From positions 62,001 to 126,000 of the forward strand of contig NZ_JACBFO010000004.1 of assembly GCF_021401135.1 (NCBI RefSeq): a DNA stretch of 64,000 bases, read 5' to 3'. Made by a program: the position numbers and the translations under genes. The DNA comes from Azonexus sp. R2A61 (GTDB lineage: Bacteria > Pseudomonadota > Gammaproteobacteria > Burkholderiales > Rhodocyclaceae). Of this stretch, positions 1 to 11,162 are shown piece after piece (within the stretch, counting starts at the first letter, position 1; each line of letters opens with the position of its first letter). The notes beneath the pieces were generated by a model. It saw nothing but the letters and a program-made list of their open reading frames with translations. It was not told the origin of the DNA and ran no database searches.

Positions 1-393
1 CTGACCTCGCGCGGCGAGAAGCAGGCGAAAACGATGGCGGCGTGGATACACGCCCATCAACCGAAGGATTTGCGCATTCTGGTCAGTCCGGCTGTGCGTA
101 CCCAGCAGACGGTGGAAGCGCTCAAGCTGCCCTTCGAGACCCACCGAAAACTGGGGCCCGATGCCTGCGTGTCGGAACTGATCGCCGCCATCGGTTGGCC
201 GGATGCGCCGGGATCGGTGCTGGTCGTCGGTCATCAGCCGGCGCTGGGGCGCCTGGCCTCGCTGCTGCTGGCCGGCCAGGAAGCCGACTGGAGCATCAAG
301 AAAGGGGCGCTGTGGTGGCTGTCCAACCGTTTGCGTCGCGGTGAAACGCAGACTGTGCTGCGGGCCATGATTCCGGTGGAATTGATCGACTGA
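1..393 (+). CDS. sixA: Phosphohistidine phosphatase SixA-like, 5' end outside window
   Basis: The frame is open from base 1, and the residues before the first Met (LTSRGEKQAKTMA) already read like the family, so the true start lies upstream of the window. Histidine phosphatases of this family remove phosphate from phosphohistidine on signalling proteins. The N-terminal RHG catalytic motif is not visible. The second-half motif VVGHQPALGRLASLLL, with the conserved GH, is present, as is the SPAVRTQQTVEAL segment typical of SixA. A polyphosphate kinase 2 gene follows 70 bases later on the same strand. The family call is firm; the exact substrate is not known. Confidence 0.85.
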   Translation: MTSRGEKQAKTMAAWIHAHQPKDLRILVSPAVRTQQTVEALKLPFETHRKLGPDACVSELIAAIGWPDAPGSVLVVGHQPALGRLASLLLAGQEADWSIKKGALWWLSNRLRRGETQTVLRAMIPVELID

Positions 394-462
394 GCCCCGC
401 CTCTGGACAAGTCGCGCGCAGAGGCGTGAAATGAGCCTTTTGGCATACGCACAGGGGGCAAG

Positions 463-1581
463 ATGGTCAGTACGACAAAAAAACAAGCGGCAACGACGTC
501 GACCGCAGGCAACAAGCCGGCAGCGGTTCGCCGTCCGCGTACCCGCCAGGTGAGCCAGGGCGACGTGCCGCCGAACCCGTCGGCCGAAGGCATTGAAGGC
601 TTTACCGTGCATAACGCGGTCGACGCGGCGCAGGCCAAGAAACTGGCCGCGATGCGCGATATCCTGGCCAATTCGCAGCCGGAAGAAGGGTTGGCCCTGC
701 TCAAGGGATTGCTCAGTCAGCAGCGACTGACCGTCGATTCGCTGCAGGCCAACCCGGATGAGGAACTGGCCAGCGACTGGCGCGAAGGCGGTTATCCGTA
801 CAAGAACCTGATGCAGCGCCGCAACTACGAGCGGCAGAAGTACCGGCTACAGGTCGAACTGCTCAAGCTGCAGGCCTGGGTCAAGGAAACCGGCCAGAAA
901 GTGGTGATCCTGTTCGAAGGCCGCGACGCGGCGGGCAAGGGCGGCACGATCAAGCGCTTCATGGAACACCTGAATCCACGGGGCGCCCGCGTCGTCGCGC
1001 TGGAGAAACCGACGCCGACCGAAATGGGCCAGTGGTACTTCCAGCGCTATGTGCAGCATCTGCCGACCAATGGCGAGATCGTGCTGTTCGACCGTTCCTG
1101 GTACAACCGCGCCGGTGTCGAACGGGTGATGGGCTTCTGTTCGGATCAGCAATACGCCGAATTCGTCCGCCAGGCGCCGGAGTTCGAGCGCATGCTGGCG
1201 CGTACCGGGACGCATCTGATCAAGTTCTGGTTCTCGGTCAGCCAGGAAGAACAGCGTCGCCGTTTCCGCGAGCGCAAGGTGCACCCGCTGAAGCAGTGGA
1301 AGCTGTCGCCGATCGACATGGCCTCGCTCGACAAATGGGACGATTACACCAAGGCCAAGGAAGCGATGTTCTTCCATACCGATACCGCGGATGCGCCGTG
1401 GACGGTGATCAAGTCCAATTGCAAGAAGCGCGCGCGCCTCAATGCGATGCGCTACGTGCTGCACAAGCTGCCGTATGCCAACAAGGACACGACGCGGATC
1501 GGCAATCTCGATCCGCTGATCGTCGGTCGCGCCAACGTGGTCTACGAGCGCGGCGAACACCAGGGCGTGCCGCTGCTTTGA
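463..1581 (+). CDS. ppk2: Polyphosphate kinase 2 (PPK2 family)
   Basis: This 372-residue protein belongs to the PPK2 family, which transfers phosphate between polyphosphate and nucleotides in the cytoplasm. The Walker A-like loop GRDAAGKGG lies at residues 153-161 and the Walker B/lid segment FDRSWYNRAG starts near residue 209. The order KPTPTEMGQWYFQRYVQHLP then LFDRSWYNR is characteristic. A basic, low-complexity stretch of about 50 residues precedes the conserved domain, so the mature start could be slightly downstream. The ribosome site (GGGGGCAAG) is weak. It is convergent with the thioesterase gene, leaving 3 bases between the stop codons. Nucleotide preference (ADP or GDP) cannot be read from the sequence by eye. 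Confidence 0.93.
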   Translation: MVSTTKKQAATTSTAGNKPAAVRRPRTRQVSQGDVPPNPSAEGIEGFTVHNAVDAAQAKKLAAMRDILANSQPEEGLALLKGLLSQQRLTVDSLQANPDEELASDWREGGYPYKNLMQRRNYERQKYRLQVELLKLQAWVKETGQKVVILFEGRDAAGKGGTIKRFMEHLNPRGARVVALEKPTPTEMGQWYFQRYVQHLPTNGEIVLFDRSWYNRAGVERVMGFCSDQQYAEFVRQAPEFERMLARTGTHLIKFWFSVSQEEQRRRFRERKVHPLKQWKLSPIDMASLDKWDDYTKAKEAMFFHTDTADAPWTVIKSNCKKRARLNAMRYVLHKLPYANKDTTRIGNLDPLIVGRANVVYERGEHQGVPLL

Positions 1582-1584
1582 CCC

Positions 1585-2076
1585 TCAGCTGACGACGTAG
1601 GCGGCGCTGCCGGTGGCGATCAGCAGCCCGCCTTCGTTTTCCAGCGACATCTGAATCGACGCGATGCGGCCGCCAAGCCGGGTGACCCGGCCGGTGGCGG
1701 TGAATGTCTTGCCGATGCCCTGGTGCAGGAAATCGGTGCGCAAGTCGATGGTGCCGATGCGGCCGAAGCGGTGGGCAACCTGTTCGGCGGATTCGTGCGC
1801 GTACTTTTCGGCGATGGCAACGATCGCCGCCAGCCCGGCCACGGTGTCCAGCGCCGTGGCGATGACGCCGCCGTGCAGACGGCCGTACAAATAATGGCCG
1901 ACCAGTTCCGGCCGCATCTCGAAAGTCAGTTGAACCTTGTCCGGTGCCAATGAGCTCATCCGGAAGCCGAGCAGTTCGCTGAAGCTGATCCGGTGTTCGA
2001 ACATGTCGCGCAACATCGCTTCCAGACGTTCCTGTTCGTCGGCGCTGCGGCGCGCTTGCGGTGCTTGGTTGTGCAT
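1585..2076 (-). CDS. PaaI/YigI-type hotdog-fold thioesterase
   Basis: This 163-residue protein has the hotdog thioesterase signature GRLHGGVIATALDTVAG, with HGG at residues 68-70 and the catalytic-type Asp77. A second conserved block is IDLRTDFLHQG. Such enzymes hydrolyse acyl-CoA thioesters; the substrate here is unknown. No strong ribosome site precedes the chosen ATG, so a start at the Met near residue 21 is possible. A TAAAAT box lies roughly 30 bases upstream, and the GGTCGACC palindrome at 2121-2142 sits over the expected -35 region. Confidence 0.82.
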   Translation of the reverse strand: MHNQAPQARRSADEQERLEAMLRDMFEHRISFSELLGFRMSSLAPDKVQLTFEMRPELVGHYLYGRLHGGVIATALDTVAGLAAIVAIAEKYAHESAEQVAHRFGRIGTIDLRTDFLHQGIGKTFTATGRVTRLGGRIASIQMSLENEGGLLIATGSAAYVVS

Positions 2077-2120
2077 GGCTGGGACTGGGAAGGCAGAGGA
2101 TGCGCCGATTTTAGCGTTCT

Positions 2121-2142
2121 CCTGCGGTCGACCGTAAGCAGG
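2121..2142. repeat. GGTCGACC palindrome copy between thioesterase and lpdA
   Basis: The sequence CCTGCGGTCGACC is followed by GTAAGCAGG, giving an imperfect palindrome around a SalI-type core. It is one of at least 17 GGTCGACC cores in the window and one of the extended intergenic copies. It sits just upstream of the thioesterase gene and just beyond the lpdA terminator. Confidence 0.75.
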
Positions 2143-2144
2143 AT

Positions 2145-2175
2145 AAAAAAAGGGCGACGGGGTTAGCCGTCGCCC
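2145..2175 (-). terminator. Intrinsic terminator of the aceE-aceF-lpdA operon
   Basis: Read on the minus strand, GGGCGACGG, loop CTAACC, CCGTCGCCC is followed by seven T. The stem has nine GC-rich pairs. It lies about 40 bases beyond the lpdA stop codon. A second small hairpin (ACGCTAA/TTAGCGT, 2183-2201) lies between the stop and the terminator. Confidence 0.92.
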
Positions 2176-2214
2176 AAACCGAACGCTAAAGAACTTAGCG
2201 TAACGCAGAGGCCT

Positions 2215-3999
2215 TTACTTCCGGCGCGGCGGCGGAACGTCCGTGCAGGAGCCGTGGGCGATTTCGGCGGCCATGCCGACCGATTCGCCCAGGGTGGGAT
2301 GGGGGTGGATGGTCTTGCCGATATCGACGGCGTCGCAGCCCATTTCGATCGCCAGGCAGACCTCGCCGATCATGTCGCCGGCCGAGGGGCCGACGATGGC
2401 GCCGCCGATGACGCGGTGCGTCTCGGCATCGAAGATCAGCTTGGTGAAGCCGTAGTCGGCGCCGTTGGCGATGGCGCGACCGGAAGCCGCCCACGGGAAC
2501 TTGGCGGTCTCGACCTTGCGGCCTTCCTTCTTCGCCTGGTCCTCGGTGTAGCCGACCCAGGCCACTTCCGGATGCGTGTAGGCGACGCCCGGGATGACCT
2601 GCACGTCGAAGGCAGCCTTGTGGCCGGCCGCGACTTCCGCCGCGACGTGCGCCTCGTGCACCGCCTTGTGCGCCAGCATCGGCTGGCCGACCAGATCGCC
2701 GATGGCGAAGATGTGCGGCACGTTGGTGCGCATCTGCGCGTCGACCGGGATGAAACCGCGTTCGTCGACGATGACGCCGGCCTTGTCGGCGCCGATCTTC
2801 TTGCCGTTCGGCGCGCGGCCGGCGGCTTGCAGGATCATGTCGTACTTGACCGCTTCGGTCGGGGCGCCTTCACCCTCGAATTTCACATACAAGCCGTCGT
2901 CCTTGGCGTCGACCGCCACGGTCTTGGTCTTCAGCATGATTTTGTCGAAGCGGCTGGCGTTCTGCTTTTCCCAGACCTTGACGGCGTCGCGGTCGGGGCC
3001 CTGCATCAGGCCGTCGGCCATTTCGACGACGTCGACCTTGGCGCCCAGCGTCGAGTACACCGTGGCCATTTCCAGGCCGATGATGCCGCCGCCGATGACC
3101 AGCATCTTCTCGGGAACGAAGCGCAGTTCCAGCGCGCCGGTCGAATCGACGATGCGCGGGTCCTTGGGGATGAAGGGCAGGTGCACGGCCGCCGAGCCGG
3201 CGGCGATGATGCACTGCTTGAACTTGACGACCTTCTTGGCGCCCGTCTTGTCCTGGCCGGCGCCGTCGGTGACTTCGACTTCCAGGTGGTTCGGATCGAG
3301 GAAGGTGCCGAAGCCGCGCACGACGTCGACCTTGCGGCCCTTGGCCATGCCGGCCAGACCGCCGGTCAGCTTGCCGACGACCTTTTCCTTGTGGGCGCGC
3401 AGTTTGTCCACGTCCACCGTCGGGGCGGCGAAGCTGACGCCGAGGTCATTGGCGTGTTGTGCTTCCTCGATGATCGCGGCGACGTGCAGCAGCGCCTTGG
3501 ACGGGATGCAGCCGACGTTCAGACAGACGCCGCCGAGCGTTGCGTAACGCTCGACGATGACCGTCTTGAGGCCCAGATCGGCGGCGCGGAAGGCGGCGGA
3601 ATAGCCGCCCGGACCGCCGCCCAGCACCAGCATGTCGTATTCGACGTCGGCGCCGCCGGCATGGCTGGCGGCGGCCGGTGCCGGCGCCGCCGGAGCGGCT
3701 TGCACGGTCGACGCGGTTTTTTGCCCATTTTCGGCGTTGACCGTCGAAGCGGCCGATGCGCCCGCCTCGACCTTGATCAGCAGAACCCCTTCGCTGACCT
3801 TGGCGCCGAGCTGCACCAGCACTTCCTTGACCGTACCGGCGACCGGCGACGGCACATCCATCGTCGCCTTGTCGGATTCCAGCGTGCAGATGGCGTCGTC
3901 GACCTTGATGCTGTCGCCGACCTTCACGAACAGGTCGATGACCGGCACGCTGTCGAAATCGCCGATGTCCGGGACTTTCACTTCAACCAGATTGCTCAT
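2215..3999 (-). CDS. lpdA: Dihydrolipoyl dehydrogenase (E3) with N-terminal lipoyl domain
   Basis: E3 of the pyruvate dehydrogenase complex; it reoxidises dihydrolipoamide with NAD+. Residues 1-80 are a biotinyl/lipoyl domain with the lipoylated Lys44 in ESDKATMD. An Ala/Pro linker follows, then an FAD domain (LVLGGGPGGYSAA), the redox disulfide CLNVGC at 159-164, an NAD domain (VIGGGIIGLEMA), and the interface motif HPHPTLGES. A lipoyl domain fused to E3 is known from Neisseria and other betaproteobacteria. I chose the ATG at 3999 because it lies 7 bases after an AAGGGGG ribosome site, whereas the in-frame ATG at 4005 leaves only one base. It is third in the operon, 12 bases after aceF. Its linker strongly resembles the E2 linker. 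Confidence 0.96.
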   Translation of the reverse strand: MSNLVEVKVPDIGDFDSVPVIDLFVKVGDSIKVDDAICTLESDKATMDVPSPVAGTVKEVLVQLGAKVSEGVLLIKVEAGASAASTVNAENGQKTASTVQAAPAAPAPAAASHAGGADVEYDMLVLGGGPGGYSAAFRAADLGLKTVIVERYATLGGVCLNVGCIPSKALLHVAAIIEEAQHANDLGVSFAAPTVDVDKLRAHKEKVVGKLTGGLAGMAKGRKVDVVRGFGTFLDPNHLEVEVTDGAGQDKTGAKKVVKFKQCIIAAGSAAVHLPFIPKDPRIVDSTGALELRFVPEKMLVIGGGIIGLEMATVYSTLGAKVDVVEMADGLMQGPDRDAVKVWEKQNASRFDKIMLKTKTVAVDAKDDGLYVKFEGEGAPTEAVKYDMILQAAGRAPNGKKIGADKAGVIVDERGFIPVDAQMRTNVPHIFAIGDLVGQPMLAHKAVHEAHVAAEVAAGHKAAFDVQVIPGVAYTHPEVAWVGYTEDQAKKEGRKVETAKFPWAASGRAIANGADYGFTKLIFDAETHRVIGGAIVGPSAGDMIGEVCLAIEMGCDAVDIGKTIHPHPTLGESVGMAAEIAHGSCTDVPPPRRK

Positions 4000-4011
4000 G
4001 GTCATTCCCCC

Positions 4012-5643
4012 TTACAGCGCGACGCGACGGAAGTCGGCCAGCAGCTGCGCGACATAGACGTTGAAGCGGGTCGCCAGCGCGCCGTCGATGACGCGGTGGT
4101 CGGCGGTCAGCGACAACGGCAGGGTCAGGCGCGGCACGAACTGCTTGCCGTCCCAGACCGGCTTCATCGCCGACTTGTTGACGCCGAGGATGGCCACTTC
4201 CGGCGCATTGACGATCGGGGCGAAGTAGGTGCCGCCGATGCCGCCGAGCGACGAGATGGTGAAGCAGGCGCCGCTCATGTCGGCTGGCTTGAGCTTGCCG
4301 TCGCGCGCCTGCTTGGCGAGGTCGCCGGATTCCTGGGCGATCTCGAAGACCGACTTCTGGTCGGCGTTCTTGATTACCGGCACGACCAGGCCGTTCGGCG
4401 TGTCGGCGGCGAAGCCGATGTTGAAGTACTTCTTCAGCACCAGATTGTCGCCATCCAGCGAGGCGTTGAACTCGGGGAACTTCTGCAGGGCCTTGACGCA
4501 AGCCTTGACCAGGAAAGCCAGCATGGTCAGCTTGGCGCCGCCACCCTTTTCGTTTTCCTTGTTCAACTGCACGCGGAAAGCTTCCAGGTCGGTGATGTCG
4601 GCGTCCTCGTGGTAAGTCACGGCCGGGATCATCACCCAGTTGCGCGACAGGTTCTGGCCGGAAATCTTCTTGATACGCGACAGCGGCTTGACCTCGATTT
4701 CGCCGAACTTGCTGAAATCGACCTTCGGCCAGGGCAGCAGGTCGAGCGTGCCGCCGCCGCTGATGCCGCCGCCGGCAGCGACCGGGCCGGAGATGGCGCC
4801 GCTCAGCACGCCCTTGACGTACTTGGTCAGGTCTTCCTTGACGATGCGGCCCTTCGGACCGGTGGCGGCGACCTTGGACAGATCGACGCCCAGTTCGCGG
4901 GCATAGGCGCGGACCGACGGCGAGGCATGCACCTTGGCGCCGAGACCCAGCGTCTGCGGCTGGGCGGCCGGCAGCGAGGCCGGGGCGGCAGCCGGGGCGG
5001 TTTGCACGGTCGACGCCGTTTTTTGGCTGTTTTCCGTGTTGACCGTTGGAGCCGGCGCCGGGGCGGCAGCGGCTGGGGCGGCGGCGCCGCTTTCGACCTT
5101 GATCAGCAGCGAACCTTCGCCGACCTTGGAGCCGACCTGCACCAGCACTTCCTTGACGATGCCGGAGACGGTGCTCGGCACGTCCATGGTGGCCTTGTCG
5201 GATTCCAGCGTGGCGATGGCGTCGTCGACCTTGATCGTGTCGCCGACCTTGACGAACAGGTCGATGACCGGGACTTCGGAAAAGTCGCCGATGTCCGGCA
5301 CCTTGACCTCGACCAGCGCACCGCCGGCTGCCGGCGCAGCGGCCGGGGCGGCAGCGGGGGCGGGTGCAGCGGCTGCAGGAGCAGGCGCCGCCGCAGCGGC
5401 TTCACCGGCTTCGACCTTGATCAGCAGCGAACCTTCGCCGACCTTGGAGCCGACCTGCACCAGCACTTCCTTGACGACGCCGGCAGCGGTGCTCGGCACG
5501 TCCATGGTGGCCTTGTCGGATTCCAGCGTGGCGATGGCGTCGTCGACCTTGATGCTGTCGCCGACCTTGACGAACAGGTCGATCACCGGCACTTCGGAGA
5601 AATCGCCGATATCGGGGACTTTGACTTCGATGAGTTGGCTCAT
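4012..5643 (-). CDS. aceF: Pyruvate dehydrogenase E2, dihydrolipoyl acetyltransferase, two lipoyl domains
   Basis: This 543-residue core enzyme transfers acetyl groups from lipoamide to CoA. Two nearly identical lipoyl domains occupy roughly residues 1-80 and 109-186, with lipoyl Lys44 and Lys150. Ala/Pro linkers separate them. A peripheral-subunit-binding domain (SPSVRAYARELGVDLSKVAATGPKGRI, given in part) lies near residues 241-270, and the catalytic domain ends with DHRVIDG (His516, Asp520). The linker segment TVNTENSQKTASTVQ near residue 200 recurs almost unchanged in E3. The start has a good AAGGAG site. It lies 15 bases after aceE and 12 bases before lpdA. Confidence 0.97.
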   Translation of the reverse strand: MSQLIEVKVPDIGDFSEVPVIDLFVKVGDSIKVDDAIATLESDKATMDVPSTAAGVVKEVLVQVGSKVGEGSLLIKVEAGEAAAAAPAPAAAAPAPAAAPAAAPAAGGALVEVKVPDIGDFSEVPVIDLFVKVGDTIKVDDAIATLESDKATMDVPSTVSGIVKEVLVQVGSKVGEGSLLIKVESGAAAPAAAAPAPAPTVNTENSQKTASTVQTAPAAAPASLPAAQPQTLGLGAKVHASPSVRAYARELGVDLSKVAATGPKGRIVKEDLTKYVKGVLSGAISGPVAAGGGISGGGTLDLLPWPKVDFSKFGEIEVKPLSRIKKISGQNLSRNWVMIPAVTYHEDADITDLEAFRVQLNKENEKGGGAKLTMLAFLVKACVKALQKFPEFNASLDGDNLVLKKYFNIGFAADTPNGLVVPVIKNADQKSVFEIAQESGDLAKQARDGKLKPADMSGACFTISSLGGIGGTYFAPIVNAPEVAILGVNKSAMKPVWDGKQFVPRLTLPLSLTADHRVIDGALATRFNVYVAQLLADFRRVAL

Positions 5644-5658
5644 GGTGGTCTCCTTCCC

Positions 5659-8334
<2,676 letters not shown>

Positions 8335-8441
8335 GTTTGAGTCTCCTTCTTTGAAGTTTTCGTTCTGTGCCACCGGGTAGGTAACACCACTTTAGCGCTA
8401 GCCGGGCCGGTTCGCGACCCGTGTTTACACCTAGACCTCTT

Positions 8442-8471
8442 TCCGCATTGTAAAAACAAAATCCGCATTGT
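8442..8471. promoter_or_regulatory. Tandem 10-bp repeats over the aceE promoter
   Basis: TCCGCATTGT occurs twice, at 8442-8451 and 8462-8471, exactly 20 bases apart (about two helical turns). One copy covers the aceE -10 box and the other abuts the -35 box. This placement suggests an operator for a repressor of the pyruvate dehydrogenase operon, but the factor is unknown. Confidence 0.5.
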
Positions 8472-8475
8472 GCAA
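8447..8475 (-). promoter_or_regulatory. Sigma70-type promoter of aceE
   Basis: On the minus strand TTGCAC (8470-8475) and TACAAT (8447-8452) are separated by exactly 17 bases. The start codon lies about 110 bases downstream. This is one of the best-matching promoters in the window. Confidence 0.75.
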
Positions 8476-8536
8476 CGATGGGCCGGGTAAATGTCGTATC
8501 GTTCGCACTGGCAGAGGACGGCGGTGGCGATTCTGT

Positions 8537-8588
8537 TAAAATTCATCAAATTCAAAGGGAAAGGTTGCCGCCTTTCCCGTTTTCTTTT
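8537..8588 (+). promoter_or_regulatory. folD leader with terminator-like hairpin
   Basis: GGGAAAGG (8557-8564), loop TTGCCG, CCTTTCCC (8571-8578) is followed by GTTTTCTTTT, a typical intrinsic-terminator shape. It ends 13 bases before the folD ATG. A possible extended -10 (TGTTAAAAT, box at 8537-8542) lies just upstream, so a transcript starting there would meet the hairpin almost at once. It may be an attenuator; I see no alternative antiterminator stem. Confidence 0.5.
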
Positions 8589-8601
8589 GATGGATGCGAC
8601 G

Positions 8602-9458
<857 letters not shown>

Positions 9459-9459
<1 letters not shown>

Positions 9460-9956
9460 TGTCCGAAAAGAAGATTTCCGTCGGCATCGTCATGGGCTCC
9501 GACTCCGACTGGCCGACCATGCAGGCCGCCGCTGTGATCCTCAAGGATTTCGGCGTCGCCTTCGAAGCCCGTGTCGTCTCCGCCCACCGCACGCCTGACC
9601 TGCTCTTCGAATACGCCGAGACCGCCGGTCCGCGCGGCCTGCAGGCGATCATCGCCGGGGCAGGCGGCGCCGCCCACCTGCCGGGCATGCTCGCCGCCAA
9701 GACGACGGTGCCGGTGCTCGGCGTGCCGGTGCAGTCGAAGGCGCTGTCCGGTGTCGATTCGCTGCATTCCATCGTGCAGATGCCCAAGGGCATTCCGGTC
9801 GCTACCTTCGCCATCGGCGAAGCCGGTGCCGCCAATGCCGCGCTGTTCGCGGTGGCCATGCTGGCCAACGGCGATGCGGCGCTGAACGAGAAGCTGCAGG
9901 CTTTCCGCAAGGCCCAGACCGAAAAGGTGCTGGCCATGCAGTTGCCGGCTGTCTGA
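9459..9956 (+). CDS. purE: N5-carboxyaminoimidazole ribonucleotide mutase, class I PurE
   Basis: PurE converts N5-CAIR to CAIR in de novo purine synthesis. The 165-residue protein shows GSDSDWPTM near the N-terminus, the active-site SAHRTP segment and the [10 protein letters not shown] loop. The ATG shares an A with the folD stop codon. It works together with PurK, whose gene follows after a 54-base gap. Confidence 0.97.
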
Positions 9957-9960
9957 AAAT

Positions 9961-9990
9961 CCTGCGGTCGACTCCGGATTTCGGCCAAAA
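9961..9990. repeat. GGTCGAC element with GGATTT-GGC-AAAAA tail
   Basis: CCTGCGGTCGAC at 9961-9972 is followed by TCCGGATTTCGGCCAAAAA. The left half matches the palindrome family; the right half of the palindrome is changed (GACTCC). The tail GGATTT..GGC.AAAAA recurs at 38050-38065 after another copy. It starts 4 bases after the purE stop and fills most of the purE-purK gap. Confidence 0.6.
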
Positions 9991-10010
9991 ACTTGTCTGA
10001 GGTTTCTGCC

Positions 10011-11162
10011 TTGAGCACGACGACGATACTTCCGCCCGCCACGCTGGGCATGCTTGGCGGTGGCCAGCTCGGCCGCTTCTTCGTTGCCGCCGCCCACGAA
10101 CTGGGCTACCAGGTCTGGGTCCTTGACCCGGACAAGAATTCTCCCGCCGCCCAGATCGCCGAGCGCCACTTCTGCGTCGCCTACGACGACTACGCCGCGC
10201 TCGACGAATTCGCTGCCGGTTGTGCCGCGATCACCACCGAATTCGAGAACGTGCCGGCGGCGACGCTCGACTACCTCGCCAAGTTCGTGCCGGTGCGCCC
10301 GCATGCCGGCGCCGTGGCAATCTGCCAGCACCGCGTCAGCGAAAAGTCCTTCCTGCGCGACCACGGTTTCCCGCACGGCCCGTTCCTCACGGTCAACTGC
10401 GAAAATGACCTGAAAACCGCGCCGGCCAGCCTCTTCCCAGCCATCCTCAAGGTCGCCCGCTTCGGCTACGACGGCAAGGGCCAGGCGACGGTCAACAATA
10501 TTGAAGAAGCGCTGCTCGCCTTCGGCCAGTTCAAGGGCGAGCAATGCGTGCTGGAGCAGCGTCTGCCGCTCGACTACGAAGTCTCCGTCGTGCTGGCGCG
10601 CGACGAAAACGGCAAGGTCGCCTGCTTCCCGACCGGCGAAAACCAGCACACGCGCGGCATCCTCGATGTCTCCATCGTGCCGGCTCGCACTTCCGGCTGC
10701 ATGAAGAGCGACGCCGAGGACATCGCCGCGCGCATCGCCGAGAAGCTTGGCTACATCGGCACCATGGGCGTCGAATTCTTCGTCAGCCGCGGCCAACTGC
10801 TGGTCAACGAAATGGCGCCGCGCCCGCACAACAGCGGTCACTACACCATCGATGCCTGTGTTACCGACCAGTTCGAACAGCAGGTACGCGCGTTGTGCGG
10901 CCTGCCGCTGGGCGAGCCGCGTGCGCATTCGGCGTCGGTGATGGTCAATCTGCTCGGCGACCTCTGGTACGACGGTGACGTCTACCGCGAACCGGACTGG
11001 TCGGTGCTGCACGCCATCCCGAACCTGAAGCTGCACCTCTACGGCAAGCACCACGCCCGGCCGGGCCGCAAGATGGGCCACTTCACGGTGATCGGCGACC
11101 ACGCCGAAGCCGTGCAGCAGGCCGCGCTGGCCGCCCGCGCCGCCATCGGCATCGAGGACTGA
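10011..11162 (+). CDS. purK: N5-carboxyaminoimidazole ribonucleotide synthase
   Basis: PurK is an ATP-grasp enzyme that makes N5-CAIR from AIR, bicarbonate and ATP. The Rossmann-like N-terminus LGMLGGGQLGRFF, the ITTEFENVP segment and the C-terminal EMAPRPHNSGHYT motif are diagnostic. No ATG precedes the conserved start. The TTG at 10011 has GAGG 8 bases upstream and is preferred to the TTG at 9993, which lacks a ribosome site. That gives 383 residues. The stop overlaps the tsaC start (TGATG). Confidence 0.94.
   Translation: MSTTTILPPATLGMLGGGQLGRFFVAAAHELGYQVWVLDPDKNSPAAQIAERHFCVAYDDYAALDEFAAGCAAITTEFENVPAATLDYLAKFVPVRPHAGAVAICQHRVSEKSFLRDHGFPHGPFLTVNCENDLKTAPASLFPAILKVARFGYDGKGQATVNNIEEALLAFGQFKGEQCVLEQRLPLDYEVSVVLARDENGKVACFPTGENQHTRGILDVSIVPARTSGCMKSDAEDIAARIAEKLGYIGTMGVEFFVSRGQLLVNEMAPRPHNSGHYTIDACVTDQFEQQVRALCGLPLGEPRAHSASVMVNLLGDLWYDGDVYREPDWSVLHAIPNLKLHLYGKHHARPGRKMGHFTVIGDHAEAVQQAALAARAAIGIED

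Noticed and set aside
5097..5643. Tandem DNA repeat in aceF as a recent amplification error.
   Set aside because: The repeat corresponds exactly to two lipoyl domains, a normal E2 architecture kept similar by function or gene conversion.
8557..8588. A folate- or purine-type riboswitch in the folD leader.
   Set aside because: Only one simple hairpin is visible between the possible start site and the gene; there is no room for an aptamer.
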